This document shows, in pieces, positions 48,322 through 60,938 of a DNA stretch of 64,000 bases. Both the position numbers and the translations under genes were made by a program. Numbering within the stretch: position 1 is the first letter of the stretch; each line of letters begins with the position of its first letter. The notes below the pieces were generated by a model that was given only the letters and a program-made list of their open reading frames with translations, was not told where the DNA came from and ran no database searches. This DNA is from Pogonophryne albipinna (Eukaryota; Chordata; Actinopteri; Perciformes; Artedidraconidae), in contig CM053252.1 of assembly GCA_028583405.1 (NCBI GenBank), forward strand, positions 38,041,240 through 38,105,239. The letters are read 5' to 3'.

Positions 48322-51300
48322 GGAGAGATCTGACATGCTCTAGGAAGGGTTGCCATATCTTATAGAATTTCTGTTCCGAGAAACGCAGAGAGTATTTAAT
48401 CTTCTCCAGTCTCATAAAATGAAGGGCATCCTTTATCCATTGAGAATGAGAGGGGGGGCAAGGGCCTTTCCACCGCAGCAGAATGGCACGTCTTGCTAAC
48501 AATGTGAGAAAGGCAACAAGCTCAGCAAAATAGGACGGCAGTGGGTAGGACACCAAACAGGGCGAGTAATGGTGAGGGTCGGATATTGGCAGATGTGATG
48601 GCTGAGAGGGAGTCAAAAACACAAGCCCAGAAAGGAGCAAGGGTGGGGCAATACCAGAACATATGACTGAGATTGGCTGGTCCTTGATGACATTTGTCAC
48701 AGTTTGGGTCAATGTCAGGATAGATATGAGCTAACCTACATTTAGACCAGTGAACTCTGTGGACCACTTTGCACTGTAAAACTCCATGGCGAGCACAGAT
48801 AGACGATGAGTGGACCCACCTCAGAGCATGCTCCCAGGTGGCAGGGTCTATATCCTCACCAAGCTCCTCAGACCAAGCATTACGCAAAGAATCAGAGGTT
48901 GTTAACTGATTTTTGAGAAGAGTATTATACAGTATGGAAATTGAACCTTTGCGATTAGGGTTAACATCAAGTATTGTATCAACAAGAGTAGAAGGAGGGA
49001 GGGCAGGGAAGCCAGGAAAATGATTGCGAACAAAATTGCGGACTTGCAAATATCTAAAGAAATGAGTGCGCTGCAAATTGAAAGCTTGAGTTAGCTGGTC
49101 GAAGGAAGCAAATATGCCACTGATGTAAAGCTGTTTTATTGAAACAATCCCTAGGTCTTTCCAGATCAAAAAAGCCCTGTCAATGACTGATGGAGTAAAC
49201 AGAGGGTTAGAATGTACTGGGGCAGAGACAGGTGTTATCTGTAGCCCAAAGTGCCGCCTGAACTGATTCCAGATTTTAAGGCAGCTTTTCACTACAACAC
49301 TCCTGGAGTGTGAAGTTGGTGACGATGTTGGGGGGAGGCACAGCAGGGACAACAGAGAAGAGGGACTACATGAGGCTTCTTCAACCTGCAGCCATGATGG
49401 AGGCTGGCTGCTGGTGTGACACCAGTACAATATTGTTCTAATGTTTGCAGCCCAATAGTAAAGCAAGAAGTTGGGTAGAGCAAGGCCACCCAACTGTTTT
49501 GGCTTTTGTAAAATGTCTTTTTTGATTCTAGGGGTGCTTTTGTTCCAAATAAATTGTGAGATTACGCTATCAAGAGAGTGGAAAAAGTGTTTTGTGAGGA
49601 AAATAGGTATACACTGGAATAGATATAAGAACTTGGGCAGCACATTCATTTTAATACAATTTATACGACCAGCGAGAGACAGAGGCAAGAGTGACCAACG
49701 ATGGATGTCTTGGGACAGCCTAGCTAAGAGAGGGGAAAAGTTACGTTCAAATAGTTCTGAATAGTTTTTAGTTACACATACACCCAAATATTTAAAGTGC
49801 TCCAGCGATGTTCTGAATGGTAACTCGGAGAGGGGATGGGCTATGGCTGCCGCATTAACTGTCACAAGTTCGCTTTTATACAGATTCAATTTATAACCTG
49901 AGATTTGCCCAAATTCGTTCAACACGGTCAGTACAATAGGGATAGATTTGTCTGGGCTAAAAAGAAAGACCAGGAGGTCATCGGCGTACAGGGATAGTTT
50001 ATGTTCCATGCCACCTCTTGAGATGCCCAACATCTGACTGGCCCTAAGAGCTACTGCTAGAGGTTCAATGGCAATGGCAAAAAGTAATGGAGAGAGTGGA
50101 CAGCCCTGTCGGGTACCACGGTTGAGGGAGAAATAGTCAGAGTAGTCATTATTTGTGCGAACACAAGCAAGGGGGGATGTATACAAAAGCTTAATCCAAG
50201 ATATAAGTGTATCGCCAAAGCCAAAACATTTCAGTGTGTAAAACAGGTAGGGCCACGCCACACGATCAAATGCCTTTTCAGCATCCATTGAGATGACCAG
50301 CTCCGGGTTGTCAGAGGTGGTTGGTGAATACAGAATATCAAACAGTCGTCTGACATTGTGAAAGGAATGTCTGTTCTTTATAAACCCTGTTTGGTCTCCA
50401 GAGATGATAGTTGGCAGGACACTCTCCAGCCGCCTAGCCAACATTTTAGCCAGTATTTTCACATCAGCACAAAGCAGAGAGATAGGGCGATAATTACTAC
50501 AAGACAATGGGTCTTTATCCTTTTTCAATATGAGACAGATAGTAGCCTGACGCAGAGTGAGAGGAAGTGAGCCATTTTGCAGCGATCCGTTGAACATGTT
50601 AAGTAGAAGCGGTGAAAGTGTATCTGCAAATGTTTTTAAAAATTCAGCAGGGCCAGGGCTTTTCCCATTCTGCATAAACATTAAAGCACTCCTAAGTTCG
50701 TCTATTGTAAATGGTGCATCCAGATTAGATGCCACTTCAGAGTTGATAGAAGGGATATCTAAGGAACTAAAAAAGTGTTCGTACTGTGTTTCGTTGTCTG
50801 GGCACTCAGAGGAGTATAATGACGCATAAAAATCCCTGAACTGACCGTTAATGGATTGAGGGTTAATGGTTGGTCCAATATCTGTGTTAATTTGGGCGAT
50901 GTGCAATGATGAGGAGGATTGCCTAATCTGGTGAGCAAGCAACCTACTTGGTTTATCACCAAATTCATAATAATTATGGCGTGTTTTTAACAGGGACTGT
51001 GCTGTTTCGTTGGAGGTCAGAATGTCATATTCCGCCTTTTTTGTGAGTAAGTCTTTGAAAAGATCAGCATCAGATGTGTCTACACACTTTGACTGCAGCT
51101 CTGCTACATCCTTGGAGAGAGTGGCCTTGTTTTCCATAGCAATCTTTCTCTGATAAGCAGAGTAAGATATTATTTCTCCTCTTAAGTAAGCTTTACATGA
51201 CTCCCATATGGCTGCTGCAGATATATCTGGATTGACATTGGTAGATATGAAAAGATCAATACGACTGTTAATTGTGTTAATAAAGTTGGTGTCAGAAAGT

Positions 51301-52846
51301 AGCAATTAATTAAAGCGCCAGGGAGAGCGGGAAAGCGATCTGCCTGGGAAGGAGACATCCATGACGACGGTTGCATGATCTGAAATTACAATGGGACTGT
51401 AGGAACACGACATGACAGAGGAGAGGAGTTTACTATCAATGAGAAAGAAATCTATTCGTGAGAACGTTCCATGAACAGGAGAGAAGAATGAGAACTGCTT
51501 GGTGCTAGGATTAAAAAAGCGCCAGGCGTCTGAGACAGCATATTGTTCCATGAACAGCTGGATTACTTTAGATGATTTAGATGAAGCATAAGGCCTGTTG
51601 GATGAGCGATCAAGCGAGGAATCAAGACAGCAGTTGAAGTCACCACCAAGGATAAGCTGATGAGAGTTTAGGTCAGGGAGAGAGAAAAAAAAGTTCTTAA
51701 AAAAATTCTCATTATCCCAATTTGGGCCATACACATTTGCCAATACCAGGTTATTAGCCCCCAATTCTACCTGTAACAATTATAAAGCGTCCATTAGGGT
51801 CTGAAATGACAGTGGACATTGAGAAGGGAATTGATTTATGAATTAGAATTGCAGCCCCGCGTGCCTTGCTTGAAAATGAGGAGTGGTAAAGTTGGCCTAC
51901 CCAACCTCTCTTAAGTTTAACGTGATCTAACGGCTTAAGGTGGGTCTCTTGTAAAAAGGCTATTTTAGTGTTAAGGAATATAAGATGGTTGATCACTTTG
52001 TTACGCTTAACAGGAGAGTTAAGACCTCTAACATTCCAACTAGTGAATCGAACTGCACCGCATGGTGCAGACAATGAGACTGTACTAGCCATATGCAGGG
52101 ATTGACGGTATGGTTGGAGATGCATCCTCCATAAATGCCCCCGCCCATCCCCACCTAAGACTCAGAGCCAGAACCAGAGAGAGAGCCATATGGATTGTAG
52201 CAGTAGCACATAGATAATAGAAGAAAAATACAGTAACAGAACGCACAATAAAACAACTCAAAAAACAGTGACAAAAACACCCCACAAGCAACCCACACTC
52301 CAACCCCAAACCCCACGCTGCTGCAAGAAGCAACATCGTGAAACTCACTGATCCACTGATCAGCATCATTTGCTACTTCCTAAAATCCATCACGCTGATC
52401 CCACGACTTAATAAACTTAATAAACTTCAAGAAAAGCATTGTATCTTAACCTCAAAAGCCACATAAAAAACGAGTATAATAGGCATTACCATGAATTGTT
52501 TTGAACACATGTCTGCCTGTGAAAACGTGTCAGTCTGATGGAAATACGATGAAACAGTGTAACACAAACACTAAACATGTCAGCCTATTAGAAATACGAA
52601 ACTCTTTGATGAGACAGTGGAACATGAATATCAAACGTTTATACTCTTAACAATAGGCTACTGTAGACGGCCCGTAGCTGTGGAGATAACATTTGGGAAG
52701 GTGTACACCAACCGCAAACTGCAATCAACGCTAGCGCACAGCCGGCATTTATGATGGGAAAACGCTCAAATGGAAAGAGCGCGCCTCGCCATCAGGCACG
52801 TAATATTGACATTAACGACGGCGTTAATTGTACATAAGTCACTGGC

Positions 52847-53642
52847 TTACTTGTTCAAGTTCTGTAGAAACTTGTCAGCCTCCAAAACAGACCGGATCCA
52901 TGTCTTCTCGCCGTTGGGGAGGGTAATACGGAGCTTGGCTGGATACAGGAGAGCCGGTCTGTACCCTCGCTTGTAGAGTTCCGCCATGGAGCTTTTGTAC
53001 TCTGCTCTTTCCTTCAACACATCGCTGCTGTAATCCTCGTAGAGTCGGATCTTGTGCTCCTTGTAGAACAGCTCACCACGTCTACGAGCCTCACGGATGA
53101 GCAGGTCCTTCACTTGGAAGCGGTGTAGGCGTACGATGACAGGTCGTGGATTATCTCCTGCAGCAGGCTTGGGTGCGAGGCTCCGGTGGGCACGATCGAG
53201 CTCAGGTGGTGAAGAAAGGACCTCCTTTGCCAAAGACATCCACAAGTAGTTGGGAAAAAAACGCGATTGGTCGTGGACCTTCAAGCGATTTAGGTAGGCC
53301 GATAATCCTGATGTTTTGGCGCCTGCTGCGCCCCTCCAGGTCGGCTAGCTTAGTTTTCAGCAACACGTTATCTTGTTGGAGGGTAGAGCATGTATTCTCT
53401 AAATGTTGGAGACGACGGTCCACCTCATTAGAGTTGTCTTCCACAGAGCCGATCCTTTCCCCATGGCCCGCTACAGTCGAGTTCAAGCCGTCCAGTGTCG
53501 TTGTCAGCGCCTCAAAAGATGACTTAAAGTCGGCAGATATTGCTTTCCTGTGCTCAGCTAACAGGGAGCTAAGTTCTGCTAGCGTAACACTAGCAGACGA
53601 GGAAGACGGGTCTTTATCCTGCTTGCTTTTCGTTTAAGACAT
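52847..53642 (-). pseudogene. LINE ORF1 (L1 ORF1p-like), broken
   Basis: Begins at ATG 53642 but has TAA as codon 3. It then reads a Ser-rich start, a coiled coil (VEDNSNEVDRRLQHLENTCS, LLKTKLADLEGRSRRQN) and RNA-binding parts (IRIIGLPKSLEG; RPVIVRLHRFQVKDLLIREA; RITLPNGEKTWIRSVLEADK) to a stop at 52847. A frameshift lies near 53240. The order matches the trimeric L1 ORF1 protein. Confidence 0.82.
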
Positions 53643-54463
53643 TGTCGAGGCCAAAAAGGTGGTCAGCACAGTTACACTAAACTTTTGAAAACAAAAATAC
53701 TTAAAAATGAGAAGTTTAAAAGGTAAATCTGAAAGTTGTCATAAAGCTCACTGGGAAGGCAATCCTTCAGAACTACAGGGCCCCAGTACAATATGAAGGA
53801 TCGGAGCTCTGTAGCTTTCCAACGATCCAGCTCATTCAAACCTCTTGGCTTGCAAATTAATTCACAAGGGGTGTGGGAATGTAACCCCTAGCTTGCGCAG
53901 GACCGTCTGTTAAAAATCCAATCTATCACCCAATCATGATACTCGCTGTCCATTGTGAGATTGGATTTAAACCAATCACGACGCGAGTTCACAATGGACG
54001 GAGCCAATCACGTCACGGCATCACAATGGACAGAGCCACTCACGGCACGGCTTCTCCCCGACCCGCCCCCCTCACGCTTTTGGTTGACACAGTGGACAAA
54101 TCGCGAGGCGCATCAGAGGTGTTCAGAGTAAGTAACAACACTACCTGTTTCTATTTTCACGTTTTCAGTCATAAAACCTATTTTTACAACCGTCGTTTTG
54201 GCGTCAACTTTTACATTACGGTATACAGTCGGCAACTTCAGTCTGCATAAAGTTAGCAAGCCAGCATTGCTAATGCTATCGTGTCTAGGTTAAATACACG
54301 TTATTATATTAATCAATGTCAACAGCCATGTGTTATACATCCGATTGACAACAGTAATTTCAATAAGTTGTTAAACGACTCTTGTATGAATGGGCATGTT
54401 GTAATTAGTAACTACACTTCTGTGAGCAGTGGTACAGAAGTCATACAGCATACTGTATACACA

Positions 54464-54640
54464 GAGGTGGGAAGTAACTAAGAACATTTACTCAAGTACT
54501 GTACTTAAGTAGAATTTTGAGATACTTGTACTTCACTTTAGTGTTTCCATATTTTTCTACTGTGTACTTCTACTCCACTACAATTCAGAGGTAACTGGTG
54601 TACTTTTACTCCATTACTCCACCATTTTATGAGTTTATGT
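54464..54640 (+). repeat. actcaagta repeat fragment, copy A
   Basis: cagaggtgggaagtaact followed by ttactcaagtactgtactt words; same family as at 15302. Its equal in copy B is at 57855-58031. Confidence 0.65.
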
Positions 54641-55307
54641 TTATCAGTTGATTTGTTCATATAGACACCTAAAGTATATCATATATTATATGATATAAAT
54701 ATCTTTATGTGAGATAAGGGATCGTTGCTCACTATGATATGATAAAGTGTGTTATATGCTCCAGGAAGGACACGGTATATTGTTGAATATATATTCAAGA
54801 TAGCTATATACTGTATATAACATTACATTAATTGTAATTCAATATACACACATCAATCATTTATGGATAAAAGGACAACTTCACCGTTTATGAACATGAT
54901 GTGTGTTTATACATGATTATATGTGTAGATAACCTGTATAAATAATGGTTAACATGGTGTCAGTGTTGTTCGCTTTGCAGTGTAGTTCTCTCTTAACACT
55001 TGCATTGTTATTTTACTTAAAGTTTAGATGATCACTAAACCTATAAGCCATAACGAAATGGGAGATACGGAATGGACGGGCTTTGGCCTTCAGGAGGGAT
55101 AAACCCGCACCAAGGAAACGGAAGTGACGTGACCTCTGTCAGAAGTTAAAGTATAGAAACATATGTACCTATTACTTATTATTCACATATGATAAGTATA
55201 TTACTGAACATTTACAATTTACTGGTGCAAATATTATCAATCAAAGGATTTACACTGAGTGACTCACTCCAGACTAAAACATAATGATGATAGTTTCAGA
55301 TTAAGAA

Positions 55308-55595
55308 ATGCCTCATGCATACATTTTATATCACACCCCCAGTAGTTACCCCCACCCAGAGCCCAGCCTCCTCCCTGTGGACTGCCAGGAGCCCCCAGAG
55401 CCCAGCCTCCTCCCAAGCAGTCTCTGGGTGCTGTCCATGTACGGCAGGGATATCCTCTCCCACATGGACCATATCAAGGCCAGCATCACCTCCACATTTG
55501 GTTCCATCTTAAAGATGGACTCAACCAAAAAGGTCATACATAACGTGACTGTGTATTTGATTTCCGTGTTTGTTAAACTCTCTTATAAACAATAA
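55308..55595 (+). pseudogene. Transposon-protein-like exon, copy A
   Basis: An open frame of 95 codons contains LWVLSMYGRDILSHMDHIKA and TSTFGSILKMDSTKKV. The LKMDSTKK stretch recalls a catalytic-Asp region of uncharacterised transposon proteins common in fish genomes; this is from memory and unverified. A following exon may begin after cattccag at 55708. In copy B a one-base deletion breaks this frame. Confidence 0.3.
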
Positions 55596-55729
55596 CATTA
55601 CAAACTAGTTTTTATTATAAATGTGTTCGGTTATAAATCTGGAAACATAAGAACATGCTATAGATCATTTCTAATAAATGCCTCAACTTCGCTGTTGTCA
55701 CATTCCAGATCACAAAGCATCAAAGCAAG

Positions 55730-56482
55730 GTGGAGATGCAGCTCTTCCCTGCTCCACCCTCAGGTCCTCAGGTGGTGTTGCAGCTGTTCCCTTCTCCACC
55801 CTCAGCTCCTCAGGTGGAGATGCAGCTGTTCCCTGCTCCACCCTCTGGCCCTCAGGTGGAGATGGAGCTGTTCCCTGCTCCACCCTCAGCTCCTCAGGTG
55901 GAGATGCAGCTGTTCCCTGCTCCACCCTCTGGTCCTCAGGTGGAGATGCAGCTCTTCCCTGCTCCACCCTCTGGCCCTCAGGTGGAGATGCAGCTGTTCC
56001 CTGCTCCACCCTCAGCTCCTCAGGTGGAGATGCAGCTGTTCCCTGCTCCACCCTCTGGCCCTCAGGTGGAGATGCAGCTCTTCCCTGCTCCACCCTCTGG
56101 CCCTCAGGTGGAGATGCAGCTGTTCCCTGCTCCACCCTCTGGCCCTCAGGTGGAGATGGAGCTGTTCCCTGCTCCACCCTCAGCTCCTCAGGTGGAGATG
56201 CAGCTGTTCCCTGCTCCACCCTCTGGCCCTCAGGTGGAGATGCAGCTCTTCCCTGCTCCACCCTCTGGCCCTCAGGTGGAGATGCAGCTGTTCCCTGCTC
56301 CACCCTCTGACCCTCAGGTGGTGATGCAGCGCTTCCCTGCTCCACCTTTGGGCTCCATGATATTTACTCCAGTGAGCTCACAGGTTCCTGTCCTGGTCGC
56401 TGCTCCACAGGCTCTGAATGCCAGCCTCTCTCTGCTTTTCCTGCTCCTAGTCCTGCTCCTGCTCCATACAGCCAAACACTGA
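55730..56482 (+). repeat. 42-bp minisatellite in a long open frame, copy A
   Basis: Fourteen copies of a 42-bp unit (55730-56317) encode VEMQLFPAPPSGPQ with S/A, Q/E and G/A/D variants, then a degenerate unit and a hydrophobic end (ASLSLLFLLLVLLLLHTAKH) with stop at 56482. Because the unit is a multiple of three and lacks stops, three plus frames and one minus frame stay open across it. Downstream, in another frame, RCGRFGTLDTANYIVPKEQW (about 56509-56568) may be the end of the same broken transposon protein. I treat this as a repeat and not a proven gene. Confidence 0.8.
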
Positions 56483-57251
56483 CCCACAAAGTACTGCCCA
56501 ACACGTGTGGAGGTGTGGGAGGTTTGGGACACTGGACACAGCGAACTACATTGTGCCAAAGGAGCAATGGTTGGAGGACATAACAAAATGTATACCCCCC
56601 CACCAGAGGCATGGACACTGGACACTTATTTATGTATATAGTTCGGTGTATAGTTTGATATTTATTTATATATATGATATGTATATATTTTATTAAGTTT
56701 ATGATAATGTTTATTTTATGTTAAAACTCATTTAGAGTGTTATTTTGTTATACTGCACCTTACTTACTTTTAAGGGTTGTTTTACATTTTATTAAGTTGA
56801 ACTACTTTAAAATAAAGGTTTGGTTCTATCAAGTATGTGACTGTCCAATAATTGAGTGGAGTGCTATGTTTAGAATTTCTATAGCTTTTCTCTTTGTTTG
56901 TTAAAAGAAATACATTATAACACCAATACCTTCTTAGTTCATATTAAATGTAATGGTTACATTTAAGTATTTGTCCACAGCACACAAACCATGAGCTTCA
57001 ATACAGGTCCATATTGGGTACTTCAAAACTATCCCTGATAAAGAAAATAATAATAATTGTATGTAATAAACTTGAAAGAAGTAGATACGTTTTACTTAAT
57101 ATTTATTAGAAATATATAATATTTATTAGAAATGTGTGAGAATCGTTTTTTCTGCTCTTTTTCCTCTCTTTCTCCCTCTTTTTTCTTCTTCCCCCTTCTT
57201 CCCCCTTCTTCTCCTTTCTTCCCCCCCCTTGCAAGACTATTGTTCCCCAGC

Positions 57252-60200
57252 TTCACAAGGGGTGTGGGAATGTAACCCCTAGCTTGCGCAGGACCGTCTG
57301 TTAAAAATCCAATCTATCACCCAATCATGATACTCGCTGTCCATTGTGAGATTGGATTTAAACCAATCACGACGCGAGTTCACAATGGACGGAGCCAATC
57401 ACGTCACGGCATCACAATGGACAGAGCCACTCACGGCACGGCTTCTCCCCGACCCGCCCCCCTCACGCTTTTGGTTGACACAGTGGACAAATCGCGAGGC
57501 GCATCAGAGGTGTTCAGAGTAAGTAACAACACTACCTGTTTCTATTTTCACGTTTTCAGTCATAAAACCTATTTTTACAACCGTCGTTTTGGCGTCAACT
57601 TTTACATTACGGTATACAGTCGGCAACTTCAGTCTGCATAAAGTTAGCAAGCCAGCATTGCTAATGCTATCGTGTCTAGGTTAAATACACGTTATTATAT
57701 TAATCAATGTCAACAGCCATGTGTTATACATCCGATTGACAACAGTAATTTCAATAAGTTGTTAAACGACTCTTGTATGAATGGGCATGTTGTAATTAGT
57801 AACTACACTTCTGTGAGCAGTGGTACAGAAGTCATACAGCATACTGTATACACAGAGGTGGGAAGTAACTAAGAACATTTACTCAAGTACTGTACTTAAG
57901 TAGAATTTTGAGATACTTGTACTTCACTTTAGTGTTTCCATATTTTTCTACTGTGTACTTCTACTCCACTACAATTCAGAGGTAACTGGTGTACTTTTAC
58001 TCCATTACTCCACCATTTTATGAGTTTATGTTTATCAGTTGATTTGTTCATATAGACACCTAAAGTATATCATATATTATATGATATAAATATCTTTATG
58101 TGAGATAAGGGATCGTTGCTCACTATGATATGATAAAGTGTGTTATATGCTCCAGGAAGGACACGGTATATTGTTGAATATATATTCAAGATAGCTATAT
58201 ACTGTATATAACATTACATTAATTGTAATTCAATATACACACATCAATCATTTATGGATAAAAGGACAACTTCACCGTTTATGAACATGATGTGTGTTTA
58301 TACATGATTATATGTGTAGATAACCTGTATAAATAATGGTTAACATGGTGTCAGTGTTGTTCGCTTTGCAGTGTAGTTCTCTCTTAACACTTGCATTGTT
58401 ATTTTACTTAAAGTTTAGATGATCACTAAACCTATAAGCCATAACGAAATGGGAGATACGGAATGGACGGGCTTTGGCCTTCAGGAGGGATAAACCCGCA
58501 CCAAGGAAACGGAAGTGACGTGACCTCTGTCAGAAGGTAAAGTATAGAAACATATGTACCTATTACTTATTATTCACATATGATAAGTATATTACTGAAC
58601 ATTTACAATTTACTGGTGCAAATATTATCAATCAAAGGATTTACACTGAGTGACTCACTCCAGACTAAAACATAATGATGATAGTTTCAGATTAAGAAAT
58701 GCCTCATGCATACATTTTATATCACACCCCCAGTAGTTACCCCCACCCAGAGCCCAGCCTCCTCCCTGTGGACTGCCAGGAGCCCCAGAGCCCAGCCTCC
58801 TCCCAAGCAGTCTCTGGGTGCTGTCCATGTACGGCAGGGATATCCTCTCCCACATGGACCATATCAAGGCCAGCATCACCTCCACATTTGGTTCCATCTT
58901 AAAGATGGACTCAACCAAAAAGGTCATACATAACGTGACTGTGTATTTGATTTCCGTGTTTGTTAAACTCTCTTATAAACAATAACATTACAAACTAGTT
59001 TTTATTATAAATGTGTTCGGTTATAAATCTGGAAACATAAGAACATGCTATAGATCATTTCTAATAAATGCCTCAACTTCGCTGTTGTCACATTCCAGAT
59101 CACAAAGCATCAAAGCAAGGTGGAGATGCAGCTCTTCCCTGCTCCACCCTCAGGTCCTCAGGTGGTGTTGCAGCTGTTCCCTTCTCCACCCTCAGCTCCT
59201 CAGGTGGAGATGCAGCTGTTCCCTGCTCCACCCTCTGGCCCTCAGGTGGAGATGGAGCTGTTCCCTGCTCCACCCTCAGCTCCTCAGGTGGAGATGCAGC
59301 TGTTCCCTGCTCCACCCTCTGGTCCTCAGGTGGAGATGCAGCTCTTCCCTGCTCCACCCTCTGGCCCTCAGGTGGAGATGCAGCTGTTCCCTGCTCCACC
59401 CTCAGCTCCTCAGGTGGAGATGCAGCTGTTCCCTGCTCCACCCTCTGGCCCTCAGGTGGAGATGCAGCTCTTCCCTGCTCCACCCTCTGGCCCTCAGGTG
59501 GAGATGCAGCTGTTCCCTGCTCCACCCTCTGGCCCTCAGGTGGAGATGGAGCTGTTCCCTGCTCCACCCTCAGCTCCTCAGGTGGAGATGCAGCTGTTCC
59601 CTGCTCCACCCTCTGGCCCTCAGGTGGAGATGCAGCTCTTCCCTGCTCCACCCTCTGGCCCTCAGGTGGAGATGCAGCTGTTCCCTGCTCCACCCTCTGA
59701 CCCTCAGGTGGTGATGCAGCGCTTCCCTGCTCCACCTTTGGGCTCCATGATATTTACTCCAGTGAGCTCACAGGTTCCTGTCCTGGTCGCTGCTCCACAG
59801 GCTCTGAATGCCAGCCTCTCTCTGCTTTTCCTGCTCCTAGTCCTGCTCCTGCTCCATACAGCCAAACACTGACCCACAAAGTACTGCCCAACACGTGTGG
59901 AGGTGTGGGAGGTTTGGGACACTGGACACAGCGAACTACATTGTGCCAAAGGAGCAATGGTTGGAGGACATAACAAAATGTATACCCCCCCACCAGAGGC
60001 ATGGACACTGGACACTTATTTATGTATATAGTTCGGTGTATAGTTTGATATTTATTTATATATATGATATGTATATATTTTATTAAGTTTATGATAATGT
60101 TTATTTTATGTTAAAACTCATTTAGAGTGTTATTTTGTTATACTGCACCTTACTTACTTTTAAGGGTTGTTTTACATTTTATTAAGTTGAACTACTTTAA

Positions 60201-60641
60201 AATAAAGGTTTGGTTCTATCAAGTATGTGACTGTCCAATAATTGAGTGGAGTGCTATGTTTAGAATTTCTATAGCTTTTCTCTTTGTTTGTTAAAAGAAA
60301 TACATTATAACACCAATACCTTCTTAGTTCATATTAAATGTAATGGTTACATTTAAGTATTTGTCCACAGCACACAAACCATGAGCTTCAATACAGGTCC
60401 ATATTGGGTACTTCAAAACTATCCCTGATAAAGAAAATAATAATAATTGTATGTAATAAACTTGAAAGAAGTAGATACGTTTTACTTAATATTTATTAGA
60501 AATATATAATATTTATTAGAAATGTGTGAGAATCGTTTTTTCTGCTCTTTTTCCTCTCTTTCTCCCTCTTTTTTCTTCTTCCCCCTTCTTCCCCCTTCTT
60601 CTCCTTTCTTCCCCCCCCTTGCAAGACTATTGTTCCCCAGC
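57252..60641 (+). repeat. 3.39-kb tandem duplication, copy B
   Basis: Nearly identical to copy A. It ends at ...gttccccagc at 60641, after which unique sequence tttggcgcagcag follows. Both copies end in the same pyrimidine tract (57163-57232; 60553-60622). Confidence 0.95.
59120..59872 (+). repeat. 42-bp minisatellite, copy B
   Basis: Same number and order of 42-bp variants as copy A, so the array was in place before the 3.39-kb duplication and has not changed since. Confidence 0.85.
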
Positions 60642-60938
60642 TTTGGCGCAGCAGTTTGCTTGATAGACTGTTAACAGTTTGTGAAGGAAGCCTAGTGGCT
60701 GGATTGCCCTTTAACCTCTTCTACACCGCACCCCCGATACCGGGGGGAAAAACGCGTCATCTGCAGGAAACAGGAGCGTCTGAGGGCATCTTAATATTCA
60801 ATAAACTATGAATGAACTCAGCTAACTGATCTTTTTTTCTCTTCTTTTTTTTTAAACCCACAAAGCTAGTGCTGAGCCTATGAATTAGCCACAAGCGAAA
60901 CATGCTAACTGAGTGTTGCACAGAAACTCACTCATAAC
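60642..60938. other. Non-coding spacer
   Basis: Contains a small palindrome (cccccgataccgggggg at 60731-60747). No gene is seen. Confidence 0.4.

Larger units (their letters stand above)
47194..52092 (-). pseudogene. LINE ORF2 (endonuclease + reverse transcriptase), broken
   Basis: Starts MASTVSLSAPCGAVRF at 52092, with endonuclease motifs SWNVRGLN, QETHL, then LILGGDFNC and a DHATVV block. Next comes the reverse transcriptase, open for 927 codons (48522-51305): NYRPISLLCADVKILAKM, SMDAEKAFDRV, GTRQGCPLSPLLF, and the catalytic YADDLLVF. A Cys-rich end (CDKCHQGPANLSHMFWYC) follows. Lesions: a frameshift near 51765, a TAA at 51306-51308, a frameshift near 48540, and the hAT insertion nine codons before the stop at 47194. 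The long open stretch suggests a fairly recent insertion. Confidence 0.9.
46720..53860 (-). mobile_element. L1-clade LINE, nearly full length, defective
   Basis: On the minus strand: a 5' UTR (53860 down to 53643), ORF1 with an L1-type coiled-coil and RNA-binding protein, ORF2 with apurinic-like endonuclease and reverse transcriptase, a 3' UTR with simple repeats (ccctcc units near 46870-46905) and an A-rich end with aataaa-like words near 46720-46735. It is interrupted at 47228-48321 by a hAT element, so its own length is about 6 kb. Each ORF has frameshifts or stops. The 5' boundary at the start of the 3.39-kb repeat is approximate. Confidence 0.88.
53861..57251 (+). repeat. 3.39-kb tandem duplication, copy A
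   Basis: Starts ttcacaaggggtgtggg and ends ...gttccccagc, then the same sequence begins again at 57252. The offset is 3391 bp up to about 55390 and 3390 bp after it. By eye the two copies differ at only two sites: T (here) against G at 55146/58537, and a C5 (here) against C4 run near 55392/58782. The unit contains a transposase-like fragment, a 42-bp minisatellite and a copy of the actcaagta repeat. Confidence 0.95.

Noticed and set aside
55730..56317. CRISPR-like array
   Set aside because: Units are directly adjacent without unique spacers, and the host is a vertebrate.
55710..56345. Minus-strand 211-codon Glu/Pro-rich repeat protein
   Set aside because: An open frame forced by the 42-bp repeat; no evidence of a promoter or exon on that strand.
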